Shown here in pieces: positions 35,042-45,000 of a stretch of 64,000 nt of DNA (within the stretch, counting starts at the first letter, position 1; each line of letters begins with the position of its first letter). This DNA comes from an uncultured archaeon (GTDB lineage: Archaea; Thermoproteota; Bathyarchaeia; 40CM-2-53-6; CALIRQ01). The notes below the pieces were generated by a model that saw only the letters and a list, made by a program, of their open reading frames with translations, searched no databases and had not been told where the DNA came from. Location of the stretch: NCBI GenBank assembly GCA_938042195.1, contig CALIRQ010000007.1, forward strand, positions 118,380-182,379, written 5' to 3'. The position numbers were made by a program, and so were the translations under genes.

Positions 35042-36526
35042 ATGGAGTCTTGGATCGTCGTATTGAGCATAATATTGGGCTATCTGGTCCTTTGCCTCCT
35101 GCTGGGGTTCCAAGGTTGGAGGATCGGCAAAATCAACCTGGAGGATTTCATAGTTGGAGGGCGGCAGATGGGCTTCCTGGTCTTATACTTCACCTATACG
35201 GCCACCTTCATGAGCTCCTTCGCGTTCCTAGGGGCGCCGGGATGGATTTATTCGAGGGGCGTTAGCTTCTTCGCCACCTTCCTATCCTGCGTATTCAGCC
35301 CGCTATTCATGTATATCTTCGGCTATAGGTGCTGGTTGCTGGGCAAGAAGTACGGTTATCTAACCCCCTCCGATCTGCTGGCCGATTTCTATGGAAGCGA
35401 TCTCGTGAGGGCCCTGGTGGCCATCCTCAGCTTGATATTCCTCGTGCCCTACATCCAAACCCAGATGATGGCCTCGGGCTATCTCCTTGAGGCCGGCACG
35501 GGCGGGAGGATACCTTACATGTGGGGCGCGCTCTTCCTGCTGGCCGTCGTGGTCATCTATAGCCTCTTGGGCGGCATCAGGTCGGTCGCTTGGACGGATG
35601 TCTTCCAAGGCATATGGGGCTTCATCGCCATATGGGTCGCTGGGCTATATATCTCGCAGGTGGCCATGGGGACGATCGATCCCGCCCATATCGTGAGGAG
35701 GATTGAGGAGGCGAAGCCCAACCTCTTGCTATTCTCGGAGGCGGGATGGCCGGCCTATATGTCCCTCTTCCTCGGACTGGCCGGGATATCCCTCTACCCG
35801 CCAATGTGGATCAGGTACTACGTGGCCAAGAGCCCCAAGACCCTCAAATGGACGGCCGTGCTCTCGCCCATATACTACATATGGTGGTATCTGCCGTGCT
35901 TCATGATAGCTTGGGCTGGCTCCTTGCTCATGCCGGGCCTGAGGCAACCGGACAACATCCTGCCCGAGATGATGGTCAAATACGCGCCCCCATGGCTCGT
36001 GGGGCTGGTCTTCGCGGGCGGAATGGCCGCCGCCATGTCGACGGCCGATTCGCAGATCCATGCCTGCAGCGCCATATTCACGAGGGATATCTGCCAGAGG
36101 TTCCTGAGCCCTGGGGCTTCCGAGAGATCGATGGTGGCCCTCAGCAGGGCCCTGGTCGCGATCTTGGGCTTCTTATCGGTCGTCCTGGCGGTCCTATTCC
36201 CGAGCATGATAGTCATGATAGTGGCCATGAGCCTGAGCTCCTTCCTCATGCTGATCCCCCTCCTAGTCGGGGTCCTCCTCTGGCCCAGGGCCACGAAGTG
36301 GGGCGCCATAGCGGGCCTCTTGAGTGGGCTCGCGGTCTTGGCCCTGACCATGTTCGTCTACACGAGGCCGTTCGGCGTGGTTGGCGTCGTGCCGGGCGTT
36401 TGGGCCCTAATGGCCAGCGCGATCGCATTCACCGTAGTGAGCTATGCGACGAGGCCCCCGCCGCCCGAGATAATAAGCAGGTTCCATGGCTACTTGGAGT
36501 CGGAGATATACGGGGGCAGGTCATAG
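35042..36526 (+). CDS. sodium:solute symporter (SSS) family
   Basis: DFIVGGRQMGFLVLYFTYTATFMSSFAFLGAPGWIYSRG; about 13 TM segments. Confidence 0.9.
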   Translation: MESWIVVLSIILGYLVLCLLLGFQGWRIGKINLEDFIVGGRQMGFLVLYFTYTATFMSSFAFLGAPGWIYSRGVSFFATFLSCVFSPLFMYIFGYRCWLLGKKYGYLTPSDLLADFYGSDLVRALVAILSLIFLVPYIQTQMMASGYLLEAGTGGRIPYMWGALFLLAVVVIYSLLGGIRSVAWTDVFQGIWGFIAIWVAGLYISQVAMGTIDPAHIVRRIEEAKPNLLLFSEAGWPAYMSLFLGLAGISLYPPMWIRYYVAKSPKTLKWTAVLSPIYYIWWYLPCFMIAWAGSLLMPGLRQPDNILPEMMVKYAPPWLVGLVFAGGMAAAMSTADSQIHACSAIFTRDICQRFLSPGASERSMVALSRALVAILGFLSVVLAVLFPSMIVMIVAMSLSSFLMLIPLLVGVLLWPRATKWGAIAGLLSGLAVLALTMFVYTRPFGVVGVVPGVWALMASAIAFTVVSYATRPPPPEIISRFHGYLESEIYGGRS

Positions 36527-36604
36527 GCCGAAGGCTAGATTCGCCTCGCGTCGAATGGCCTCGGATGCTGGCGGTTGACCGATCCGGGAGCTCGGTGAGC
36601 GTGG

Positions 36605-37508
36605 TTGAGGATTGAGAGGCTTGTGAGATGCGCGATCGATATGCGCGTCCACGTGGGGCCGGAATGCATCGCTAGGAAGTACGATGCGATACAATTCGCG
36701 AAGGAAGCCCTGAGGCGCGGGATCGCCGGTGCGGTTCTGAAATCCCATTTCCAACCAACCAGCGATTGGGCCTATCTGGCGAGGAAGCATATTGGCGCCA
36801 AGTTCTTCGGGGCCATCGCCCTTAACAGGCATGTGGGCGGACTAAACCCATACGCGATCCGGGCCGCACTTGGGCCGAGGATCGGGGATGAGCCCCTCCT
36901 CAAGGTCGTATGGATGCCGACAATCCATTCCAAGAGCCACTTGGCCCTGAGGGTCGGGAAAGGGGGTGAATACGACATCCCGACCGAATGGGGGGGCGCG
37001 ATGCCCGGTTGCGGCCGCAGGGCCTCGGAGATCGATCCCGTTGAGGTCACGGCCGAGGGGGCGAGGCCGGCGCTGGAGGAGGTCTTGAGCATAATAAAGG
37101 AGTTCGACTTGGTTTTGGCGACGGGCCATTTGCACCGGGAGGAGGTCGAGTACCTATTCGAGAGGGCCAAGGGGAGGGGCTTGAGGAGGATATTGATAAC
37201 CCATCCGCTCTACGAGGCCGTCAACATGCCATTGGAGGGGGGTCGTCGCCATTTCCAAGAGGGGGGCATATATCGAACAATCCTATGCCCTGAACCTCAT
37301 GGATGGCATCCCGATCCGCAAGATGGTGGAATGCATAGAGGCCGTTGGGCCGGAGAGGACCATCCTCAGCTCCGACCTCGGCCAAGCGACCAACCCAAGC
37401 CCCCCCGCTGGTCTGCTCAGGTTCTCCAGGGCTCTCCAAAGGGAGGGGGTGGATCCGAAGGACATAAGGGAGATGGCCTGCGAGAACCCTAGGGCCCTAT
37501 TGGGCTGA
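36605..37508 (+). pseudogene. amidohydrolase-like protein (DUF6282-like), frameshifted at a G6 run near 37237-37242
   Basis: ORF 36605-37492 degenerates after 'HPLYEAVNMPLEG'; with one G fewer it reads VVAISKRGAYIEQSYALNLMDGIPIRKMVECIEAVGPERTILSSDLGQATNP...ENPRALLG*. Confidence 0.85.
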
Positions 37509-37533
37509 CCTCAAATCCTGATTGGAGGCCCCG

Positions 37534-39507
37534 TTAAAGGAGCGGGTATAGGATCCTGAACGCCAAGCCGCCCAAGAGCACGGCAAGCCCTATGTCGAAT
37601 AGGGCCGTCGCGAGCGCCTTCCCCCAGCCGAACTCCTTCGCTAGCGCCGCCACCGTGGCTATGCAGGGGAAGTATATCATGGCCACTAGGGAGAACACGA
37701 TCATCTGGACGGGCGCGAGGATCTCCGCGTAATTGGCTGTTCCGGCCAAGGTCGCCAATAATATCAGGGTGAGCTCCTTCCTGAGGATCCCGAAGAGCAA
37801 CGTAACGCCCGCCTCCTTCGGGAGGCCCAGCCACCAAACCACCAGCGGGACCATTGCTTCGGAGAGGGGATCCAGCCATCCCACGATCCTGAACGCCTCT
37901 AGGGCTATGCTCCCGCCCACTATATATGGGAAGGCGATGCAGGCGAAGCTCTTCGTCCTGGCCCAAGTCTTTTTGATTATGATCCTAAAAGAGGGCATCC
38001 TATAGGGCGGCATCTCCATTATCAATCCCATTGGCTCGCCCGGGAGCGCTTTATAGGCAATCCTTCCGACGAGGAGCACCAAGGCCAAATCGAATGCGTA
38101 AAGGCCAAGGGCTGGGAGCAGGCCCAAATAGGCGCCGACGAGCCCCATTATGACCACAGTCCTGGCCGCGCAGGGGATCAGGATCGCCACGAAGGCCGCG
38201 AGGAACCTCTCCCTATCCCTTTCCATTATCCTACACGCCAAGCAGGCAGGTACGCTACAGCCGAACCCTAACAAGAGGGGGATGAAGGCCTTCCCGTGGA
38301 GGCCCATCTTATGCATCAAATTATCCATCAGGAAGGCCGCCCTTGGCAAATAGCCGGAATCCTCCAATATGGCCAAGAGGGCGTAGAATGGGATTATGAA
38401 GGGGAGGGCTATGCTGACGCCGGCCCCTATGCCGGCCAGGACCCCATTCGCGATAAACTCTGCGATCCCCCCCTGGAGGATCGTCCCCATGATGCCTTCG
38501 CCAAGGGGTATCACGAGGTCCTCGAAGAGGGCATCGAAGATTTTGGAGAGATATCCCCCCACCACGAATACGATCCAAAATATGGAGGCGAATACGGCCA
38601 ACAGGATGGGGTAGCCAAGGATCCTATGGGCCGTTATATAACCAAGCCTATCTTCCATGGAAATCCTTGGGGCCGGGGCGAATCGAGTCACTTCCTTCGC
38701 GATCCTGTTCGCGAAACCATATCTCTCGTTCGCGATGACTACATGGGACGGCTCCCCATGGATGTTCTCCAGCTCTTCCCTCGCGACCTCGACCAACGCC
38801 ATTATCCTAGGGCCGTTTTCATGGGACCTCGCCCTTCCCTCTATGTCCTCATCGCCCTCGAGGAGCTTTATGGCTATCCACCTTGGAGGATAGAGCTTCG
38901 CCATCTCCGGCAGGTCGGAGGCGATGGCCTTGGAGAGCTTGCCCAGGACCCGCTCAACCTCCTTGCCCTTAAACGTCCTCCTAGAAACCTTGATCTTGCC
39001 ATCCAAGCAATCGATGACAGTCCTCAGGAGCTCCTCGATCCCCTCCCCGGTTATCGCCACCGTGGGGACCACTGGGACCCCCAAGAGCTCCGATAGCCTC
39101 TTGGCATCTATCCTTATGCCCTTCTTGGAGGCATAATCGACTAGGTTCAAGGCTATTATGATGGGGACCTCCATCTCCAATAGTTGTAGCGTGAAGTATA
39201 GGTTCCTCTCTAAGGATGACGCGTCCACCACGTTCACGATCACATCGGGGCGACCCGTGGCTATGTACTCCCTAGCGATGATCTCCTCCATGGAGAAGGT
39301 CGATAGGGAATATATCCCGGGCAGGTCTATGACCCTAAGGACCCTCCCCATGAAGAATAGGGTGCCCTCCGCCTTTTCGACCGTCTTGCCGGGCCAATTG
39401 CCTATGGTCTGGCTCGCCCCGGTCAATTGATTGAATATAACGCTCTTTCCGACGTTCGCATTCCCGGCTAGGGCGATCGTCGCCTCCTCCTTGGCCATGG
39501 CCTTCAA
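37534..39507 (-). CDS. feoB: ferrous iron transport protein B
   Basis: ALAGNANVGKSVIFNQLTGASQTIGNWPGKTVEKAEG; G-domain plus membrane core. Confidence 0.96.
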   Translation of the reverse strand: MKAMAKEEATIALAGNANVGKSVIFNQLTGASQTIGNWPGKTVEKAEGTLFFMGRVLRVIDLPGIYSLSTFSMEEIIAREYIATGRPDVIVNVVDASSLERNLYFTLQLLEMEVPIIIALNLVDYASKKGIRIDAKRLSELLGVPVVPTVAITGEGIEELLRTVIDCLDGKIKVSRRTFKGKEVERVLGKLSKAIASDLPEMAKLYPPRWIAIKLLEGDEDIEGRARSHENGPRIMALVEVAREELENIHGEPSHVVIANERYGFANRIAKEVTRFAPAPRISMEDRLGYITAHRILGYPILLAVFASIFWIVFVVGGYLSKIFDALFEDLVIPLGEGIMGTILQGGIAEFIANGVLAGIGAGVSIALPFIIPFYALLAILEDSGYLPRAAFLMDNLMHKMGLHGKAFIPLLLGFGCSVPACLACRIMERDRERFLAAFVAILIPCAARTVVIMGLVGAYLGLLPALGLYAFDLALVLLVGRIAYKALPGEPMGLIMEMPPYRMPSFRIIIKKTWARTKSFACIAFPYIVGGSIALEAFRIVGWLDPLSEAMVPLVVWWLGLPKEAGVTLLFGILRKELTLILLATLAGTANYAEILAPVQMIVFSLVAMIYFPCIATVAALAKEFGWGKALATALFDIGLAVLLGGLAFRILYPLL

Positions 39508-40139
39508 ACCCCCAAGCGCCTCACGATGACCTTGGAGGCCACGCCGAACCCAAGCGCGAGCGAGGTTCCGCGAACCCCAACCTCGATCGGGCCCCTGAAG
39601 GGCGCCCTCCTAAGGACCGTGATCTCGACCCCCGGGGTGAGGCCCATCTCGATGAGCCTCCTCCTGAGGCCGAACCCACCGAGGGGATATAGGACGATCG
39701 CGCTTTCCCCCTCCCTCAACTCCGACAGTGGTAGCGCATCCTCTATGGCCCCCCTCGTTGCGCTTATCTCCTCTATGGCCTTCCCATCGATCTCGTGCTT
39801 CGTTTGGAGATGGAATGGGAGGTCCCCCACATCGCCTTCCAAGAGCCTCCTCAAATACCCGAGAGGTCCCCTCCCGTGACCATAACTTTCATGGACGAAT
39901 CGTACCCGATGCTCCCTTACGGCTTCGATCCCTTTCTCGGTCAGCTTATACTGGCCCCCCTCCAGGAGGATGAGGCCATCTTCTTGGCCCTTCCTCAGCA
40001 GATCCTCTGCCTCCTCCAACGGCAACCCAATCCTCTTGGCCACGTCAACCGCGGAGGCCCCACTGCCCTCGAGATGCGCCGTCAGGATCGCCTCCATCGC
40101 CTCCGTTAATCCGTCCACCTTGGGGGCCCTTCTACCCAT
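39504..40139 (-). CDS. DtxR-like HTH plus FeoA-domain protein
   Basis: HTH N-terminus, C-terminal PLSELREGESAIVLYPLGGFGLRRRLIEMGLTPGVEITVLRRAPF (FeoA); overlaps feoB by 4 nt. Confidence 0.9.
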   Translation of the reverse strand: MGRRAPKVDGLTEAMEAILTAHLEGSGASAVDVAKRIGLPLEEAEDLLRKGQEDGLILLEGGQYKLTEKGIEAVREHRVRFVHESYGHGRGPLGYLRRLLEGDVGDLPFHLQTKHEIDGKAIEEISATRGAIEDALPLSELREGESAIVLYPLGGFGLRRRLIEMGLTPGVEITVLRRAPFRGPIEVGVRGTSLALGFGVASKVIVRRLGV

Positions 40140-40280
40140 CTCGGTTCCGCCGCCTCGAATGGCACAGCTGGGCCGTGGCCAATTTAAAACCTTTCTCAAT
40201 ACGATGAGGCATCAATCGGATGAGTCTGGGCCCTATTGATCCAAGGGGATCTCCATAACGCCATATTAACTCCCTCGGGG

Positions 40281-41015
40281 CTAATCTAGGCCATACAACC
40301 TCTTGGCATTCTCCCCCAAGACTCTTCGGAGGTTTTCTCCATCTAAACCGGAAGCCCGAACCTTCTCCAGCTCCCACGAGGGATGGCCACATGGCGCATC
40401 GTCCCCGTAAATCACCCTATCCCTGCCAACGCGTTCCATCGCCTCCTTGATCTTGGTGTGCATCGGCATGCCGCTGGTCTCCAAGTATACATTCGGGTTG
40501 CGCTCGGCCACCTCTATCGCGCCGTTTATGTAGACTATATGGCCATGGCCCATGTGGAGGAGGACGATCTTCACGCTCGGGAACTCCCTAGCCAGCGGCT
40601 CAAAGCTCCAAGGAAGGCTGAAGGGGGGATGGCCGCAATGGAATTGTATCGGCACCCCAGCTTCCTCGGCCGCGCTGATCACGGGGCGGACTATTGGGGA
40701 ATCGGGAGTATATCCATCGAAGAGCGGATGCATCTTTATGCCCACGAAGTTCTCCTCGCCCAAATACTTCTCCAGGTCTCGCATGTAGTCCTTCTCCCTA
40801 GGATTCACCCAGACGTTTGCGAATAGGTCCCTGGAGCCCCTGACCGCCTTCGATATCGCATAGTTATCCCTATCCATTATTATGGCCTTGCTATAATTGT
40901 ACTGGCGCATAAGCTCCCTAAGCTCCTCGAGCGTCAGGGCCACCCGGAAGTCCGGAGAAAGGGGATGTATGTGGGCGTGGGCATCGACTATTTCAAATTC
41001 CTTCCACCAACTCAT
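40281..41015 (-). CDS. amidohydrolase (COG2159-type TIM barrel)
   Basis: FEIVDAHAHIHPLS, GVPIQFHCGHPP, YGDDAPCGHPSW. Confidence 0.85.
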   Translation of the reverse strand: MSWWKEFEIVDAHAHIHPLSPDFRVALTLEELRELMRQYNYSKAIIMDRDNYAISKAVRGSRDLFANVWVNPREKDYMRDLEKYLGEENFVGIKMHPLFDGYTPDSPIVRPVISAAEEAGVPIQFHCGHPPFSLPWSFEPLAREFPSVKIVLLHMGHGHIVYINGAIEVAERNPNVYLETSGMPMHTKIKEAMERVGRDRVIYGDDAPCGHPSWELEKVRASGLDGENLRRVLGENAKRLYGLD

Positions 41016-41020
41016 TCCGG

Positions 41021-41617
41021 TCAACTCCCAACAGCCTTGATCCGGGCCATCCTCTCCTCTATTGCCCTCCTGTAAGCGATCACGCTCGGATAAGCCCTCA
41101 TCACGGATAGGGCTATGATCGGGGTGGCGAAATAGGTGACAAGCGCCGGGCCGGGGACGAAGAAGCCCATGAGCCATAATACCATAGCCCCATATCCGAA
41201 CAGGAAGAAATATACCGGGGCATAAGCTAAGCGGTTTGCGATCGCTCCCGCGATCACCGCGAGGGCGATCTTGACGATGGCTCGCTTATTAATCGATTCG
41301 ATCCCTCGGGAAACCAACCCACAAGCCAATCCGCTGGCGAGTTTGCAGAAGGGCGTGAAGGGCGCCCAAACGTGGGCCCCGAGGAAGAGGTCCGCCAGCA
41401 TCCCCCCAATCCCTCCGGCCAATCCCCCGATTAGCCCACCAAAGAGGATGGAGGCCGTCCACATGACCGTGTTCCCGAAGTGCGTAATACCCCCATAGGG
41501 GAGCGGTATGGCATATAGAGTAGTTATGGCCATCAAAGCGCTGAATATCGATACGAGGGAAACATCCCTAACATCAAATGCCCGAATCCGAAGCTTGGCC
41601 TCCTCCAACATTCCCAA
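41021..41617 (-). CDS. ECF-transporter S-component-like membrane protein
   Basis: Gly/Ala-rich TM segments LFGGLIGGLAGGIGGMLADLFLGAHVWAPFTPFCKLASGLACGL. Confidence 0.7.
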   Translation of the reverse strand: MGMLEEAKLRIRAFDVRDVSLVSIFSALMAITTLYAIPLPYGGITHFGNTVMWTASILFGGLIGGLAGGIGGMLADLFLGAHVWAPFTPFCKLASGLACGLVSRGIESINKRAIVKIALAVIAGAIANRLAYAPVYFFLFGYGAMVLWLMGFFVPGPALVTYFATPIIALSVMRAYPSVIAYRRAIEERMARIKAVGS

Positions 41618-41690
41618 GGATTATCATCACCTTTGCGGATGACCCGCCCATGCGCTTCATGACGGGCAAAAGCCCTTTTTTAAACCTTTC

Positions 41691-43049
41691 ATGGAAAACT
41701 TTTATTACAAAGCCGAGAATTGGCCTCGATGCCAATTGTTAGGCTATGGGGACGAATATTTCGAGATAGTCGAGATAAACGCCATGGAGGTCTTGGACTC
41801 TAGGGGCAACCCCACGCTCATGGTGGAGGTATTGACCCGCGGGGGAGGCCTCGGCAAGGCGCTCGTCCCCTCGGGGGCCTCGAAGGGGGCCCACGAGGCC
41901 TTGGAGCTAAGGGATGGCGACCCGGCCAGGTTCCGGGGCAAGGGCGTCCTGAGGGCGATTGAGAATATCAATAGGAAGATAGCCCCTGCTATAAGGGGGA
42001 TGAACTCCTCCTTCCAAAGGGCCATAGACCTGAAGATGATCGAGCTGGATGGGACCGAGGATAAGTCCAATTTGGGGGCCAATGCCATTTTGGGCGTTTC
42101 GCTAGCCGTCGCCAAGGCCGCGGCCGATACTAGGGGCATACCCCTATATGAGTACTTGGGCGGGATCTCGGCCAGGACAATGCCGGTGCCCCTGATGAAC
42201 CTGATAAACGGCGGCAAACACGCCGGCAACGAGCTCTCGTTCCAAGAATTCATGATAGCCCCCGTGGGGTTCGGGATGTTCTCCGATGCCCTCAGGGCCG
42301 GTTGCGAGATCTACATGGCCCTAAGGGACCTCCTGAGGAAGAAGTACGGCCCGAGCTCCATAAACGTGGGGGATGAGGGGGGATTTGCGCCGAACCTCAG
42401 GAGCGCTAGGGAGGCCTTGGATGCGCTCATCGAATCCATAGAGGCCGCCGGGATGAAGCCGGGTAGGGAGGTGGTCCTCGCCTTGGACGCTGCCGCCTCC
42501 TCGTTCTACGACCGGGCCTCCGGCATGTACGCGGTCGATGGCGAGCTCATGGATAGGGAGGAGCTCATATCCCTCTACGAGGATCTCGTTAGGGAATATC
42601 CGATCTTCTCGATCGAGGACCCCCTCCAAGAGGAGGATTTCGATGGGTTCTCCTCCTTGACCAAGAGGCTTAGATACGTCCAGATAGTCGGCGACGACCT
42701 TTTCGTCACGAATAGGGAGAGGCTTAGGAGGGGCGCCGAGATCGGCGCGGCCAATGCCATCCTGATAAAGGCGAACCAAATAGGGACCCTTTCGGAAACG
42801 ATCGACGTCATATCGGATGCGAGAGCGTTCGGATATAGATGCGTGATCAGCCATCGATCCGGGGAAACCGAGGATACGACCATAGCCGATCTGGCGGTTG
42901 GGCTGGGCGCTGGCCAGATAAAGGCGGGGGCGCCAGCCAGGGGCGAGAGGACGGCGAAGTATAACAGGTTGCTGGAGATAGAGCGATCTCTATCGGAATA
43001 CGATTCGCCGCAATACTACGGCGCTAGGCTCGTCCCCAGAAGGGCCTGA
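41691..43049 (+). CDS. eno: enolase (phosphopyruvate hydratase); start uncertain
   Basis: AMEVLDSRGNPTLMVEV, GANAILGVSLAVAKAAA, GDDLFVTN, SHRSGETEDTTIADLAVG. Confidence 0.96.
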   Translation: MENFYYKAENWPRCQLLGYGDEYFEIVEINAMEVLDSRGNPTLMVEVLTRGGGLGKALVPSGASKGAHEALELRDGDPARFRGKGVLRAIENINRKIAPAIRGMNSSFQRAIDLKMIELDGTEDKSNLGANAILGVSLAVAKAAADTRGIPLYEYLGGISARTMPVPLMNLINGGKHAGNELSFQEFMIAPVGFGMFSDALRAGCEIYMALRDLLRKKYGPSSINVGDEGGFAPNLRSAREALDALIESIEAAGMKPGREVVLALDAAASSFYDRASGMYAVDGELMDREELISLYEDLVREYPIFSIEDPLQEEDFDGFSSLTKRLRYVQIVGDDLFVTNRERLRRGAEIGAANAILIKANQIGTLSETIDVISDARAFGYRCVISHRSGETEDTTIADLAVGLGAGQIKAGAPARGERTAKYNRLLEIERSLSEYDSPQYYGARLVPRRA

Positions 43050-43110
43050 GATTTGCCGCCAAGGGGATCTCGATCCCCTCGGCCCGATCCATTCCCAACC
43101 AAATTGGGCC

Positions 43111-44367
43111 TTGGCCGTGGATCTCGGATCCGCAAATGGAAGGGGAGCCGCCATGGGGATATACGGGAGGTTGGATGCCGAGATGGGGGGGAGGGGCTTG
43201 GAGGCGGTGATCGCATATGGCGAATCCTGCTCCAATCCGAACTTCTGCTACTTGGCCAAGGTATCCGTGCCTAGAGGGGGCCTATTCTTCAAGGCCTTGA
43301 ACTCCGATCCGGTTTTGGTCGTTAGCCAGGTGGATTATGGCATGGCCTCGAGGGGGTTCCCGGGGGACGTTATGGCGTTCTCGGAACTGATCGGCCCGGA
43401 GCCGCCGCGGAGCGCAGCCGATGCGATCGCCCTATCTGCCGAGGAGCTCCTCAAGCGCCATGGGGTCTCCGGGGGGGTAGCGATCTACGCCAAGGAGGAT
43501 TTCTCGGCCTCTCTGAGGATCCGCGAAAGGTTGAGCGAGAAGGGCTTCAAGGTGGTCGTGGAGCAATACCCATCAATGCTGGATTCCATGAGGGAGCTGA
43601 AGTCGTGGGAGGAGCGCAGGAGGATCTCGGAGCTCGGGCGCTCCGTCAACGAGGCTTTCGAATCCATTTACGAGTTCCTCGGGGAATGCCGAATCAAGGG
43701 GGGATCGTTGCATCATAAGGGCAAGCCCCTCAGGGTCGGGGATTTGAAATCCTTCGCGATGGCCGAGTTGGCGAAGAGGGACTTGATCCCATCGGAGGGG
43801 CTAATAATCTCGGCCGGGAGGAAGGCCTCCGATCCGCATTACCCGGGATCCAGGGGGGACCCGATTAAAAGAGGATATCCCATAGTGATCGACCTCTTCC
43901 CTAGGGGCTGGGATTGCTATTTCTATGACATGACGAGGACCGCGCTCGTTGGCAGATCCGCGGCGATCGAAAGGATGCATTCGCTCGTCCTCGAGGCCCA
44001 AGGCTTGGCTAGGGACGTCGTGGGGGATGGCGGGAGGGCCAGCGAGGCGATGGACTCCGTGTGCGAGTTCTTCGAGAGGAACGGCTTCGAAACGATCGGG
44101 AGGCGCGCCGGTGGGATCGCGATCCCGAGGAGGGGCTTCATCCACTCCTTAGGGCATGGGGTGGGCCTCTCGATCGGGGAGAGACCATTCCTGCGCCACG
44201 GTGAGGATTACGCCCTTAGGGATGGGCATGTGTTCACGATAGAGCCGGGGTTATACGATCCGAAGCTCGGCGGGGTTAGGGTTGAGGACGTATTCCTCTT
44301 GGAGGAGGGAAGGGTCAAGGCCGCTACGGGGAGGATCTTCTCCCAAGAGCTCCTCCAGATCTCATAG
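43111..44367 (+). CDS. M24-family peptidase (Xaa-Pro aminopeptidase-like)
   Basis: IDLFPRGWDCYFYDMTRTALVG, FIHSLGHGVGLSIGERP, HVFTIEPGLY. Confidence 0.87.
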   Translation: MAVDLGSANGRGAAMGIYGRLDAEMGGRGLEAVIAYGESCSNPNFCYLAKVSVPRGGLFFKALNSDPVLVVSQVDYGMASRGFPGDVMAFSELIGPEPPRSAADAIALSAEELLKRHGVSGGVAIYAKEDFSASLRIRERLSEKGFKVVVEQYPSMLDSMRELKSWEERRRISELGRSVNEAFESIYEFLGECRIKGGSLHHKGKPLRVGDLKSFAMAELAKRDLIPSEGLIISAGRKASDPHYPGSRGDPIKRGYPIVIDLFPRGWDCYFYDMTRTALVGRSAAIERMHSLVLEAQGLARDVVGDGGRASEAMDSVCEFFERNGFETIGRRAGGIAIPRRGFIHSLGHGVGLSIGERPFLRHGEDYALRDGHVFTIEPGLYDPKLGGVRVEDVFLLEEGRVKAATGRIFSQELLQIS

Positions 44368-44485
44368 GCCCCATTCCCAAGCGATGGGATGGGCCGGAGC
44401 GGCGATTTAACCCGAAAGCCTCTTAAAACCGGCCGCGCTGGGCTCCTCAACGGGAGCGGAAAGGGTCTGCGGAGGGGAGGGAAGG

Positions 44486-44980
44486 GTGAACGGGGAGATA
44501 TCGATAAAGGTCCATAGGATAGAGCCGCCGGAGGGATGCAACATCATCCTTGGGCAATCCCATTTCATAAAGACCGTTGAGGACCTCTATGAGGCGCTCG
44601 CCAACTCAATGCCCGGCATAAGGTTCGGCATCGCCTTCTGCGAGAGCTCCGGGCCCTGCTTGGTCCGCCATGAGGGCACGGATGAGGAGCTGAGGTCCTT
44701 GGCCATAAGGATCGCATCGGAACTCGCGGCCGGCCATTGCTTCGTCATATTGCTGAGGGGGGCCTTCCCCATAAACGTCATGGATAAGGTAAAGGCGGTC
44801 CCGGAGGTTTGCTCGATCTACTGCGCCACCGCCAACCCATTGGAGGTGATCATAGCGGAGAGCGCCCAAGGGCGTGGCATACTCGGCGTGATAGACGGCC
44901 AGAGGACTAAGGGCGTGGAGGGGGAGAAGGAGATAGAGGAGAGGAAGGCGCTCCTGAGGAAGCTGAAGTATAAGCTATAG
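44486..44980 (+). CDS. adenosine-specific kinase family (DUF355/COG1839)
   Basis: GCNIILGQSHFIKTVEDLYEAL, GIAFCESSGPCLVRHEGTD, GRGILGVIDG. Confidence 0.9.
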   Translation: MNGEISIKVHRIEPPEGCNIILGQSHFIKTVEDLYEALANSMPGIRFGIAFCESSGPCLVRHEGTDEELRSLAIRIASELAAGHCFVILLRGAFPINVMDKVKAVPEVCSIYCATANPLEVIIAESAQGRGILGVIDGQRTKGVEGEKEIEERKALLRKLKYKL

Positions 44981-45000
44981 CCCTACCGGGGCGCGGCCTA

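Noticed and set aside
35746-36615. 289-aa plus-strand ORF overlapping the symporter
   Set aside because: Out-of-frame shadow of the SSS symporter; GHP-rich composition.
38296-39096. 266-aa plus-strand ORF antisense to feoB
   Set aside because: FeoB on the minus strand is unmistakable; this is a shadow ORF.
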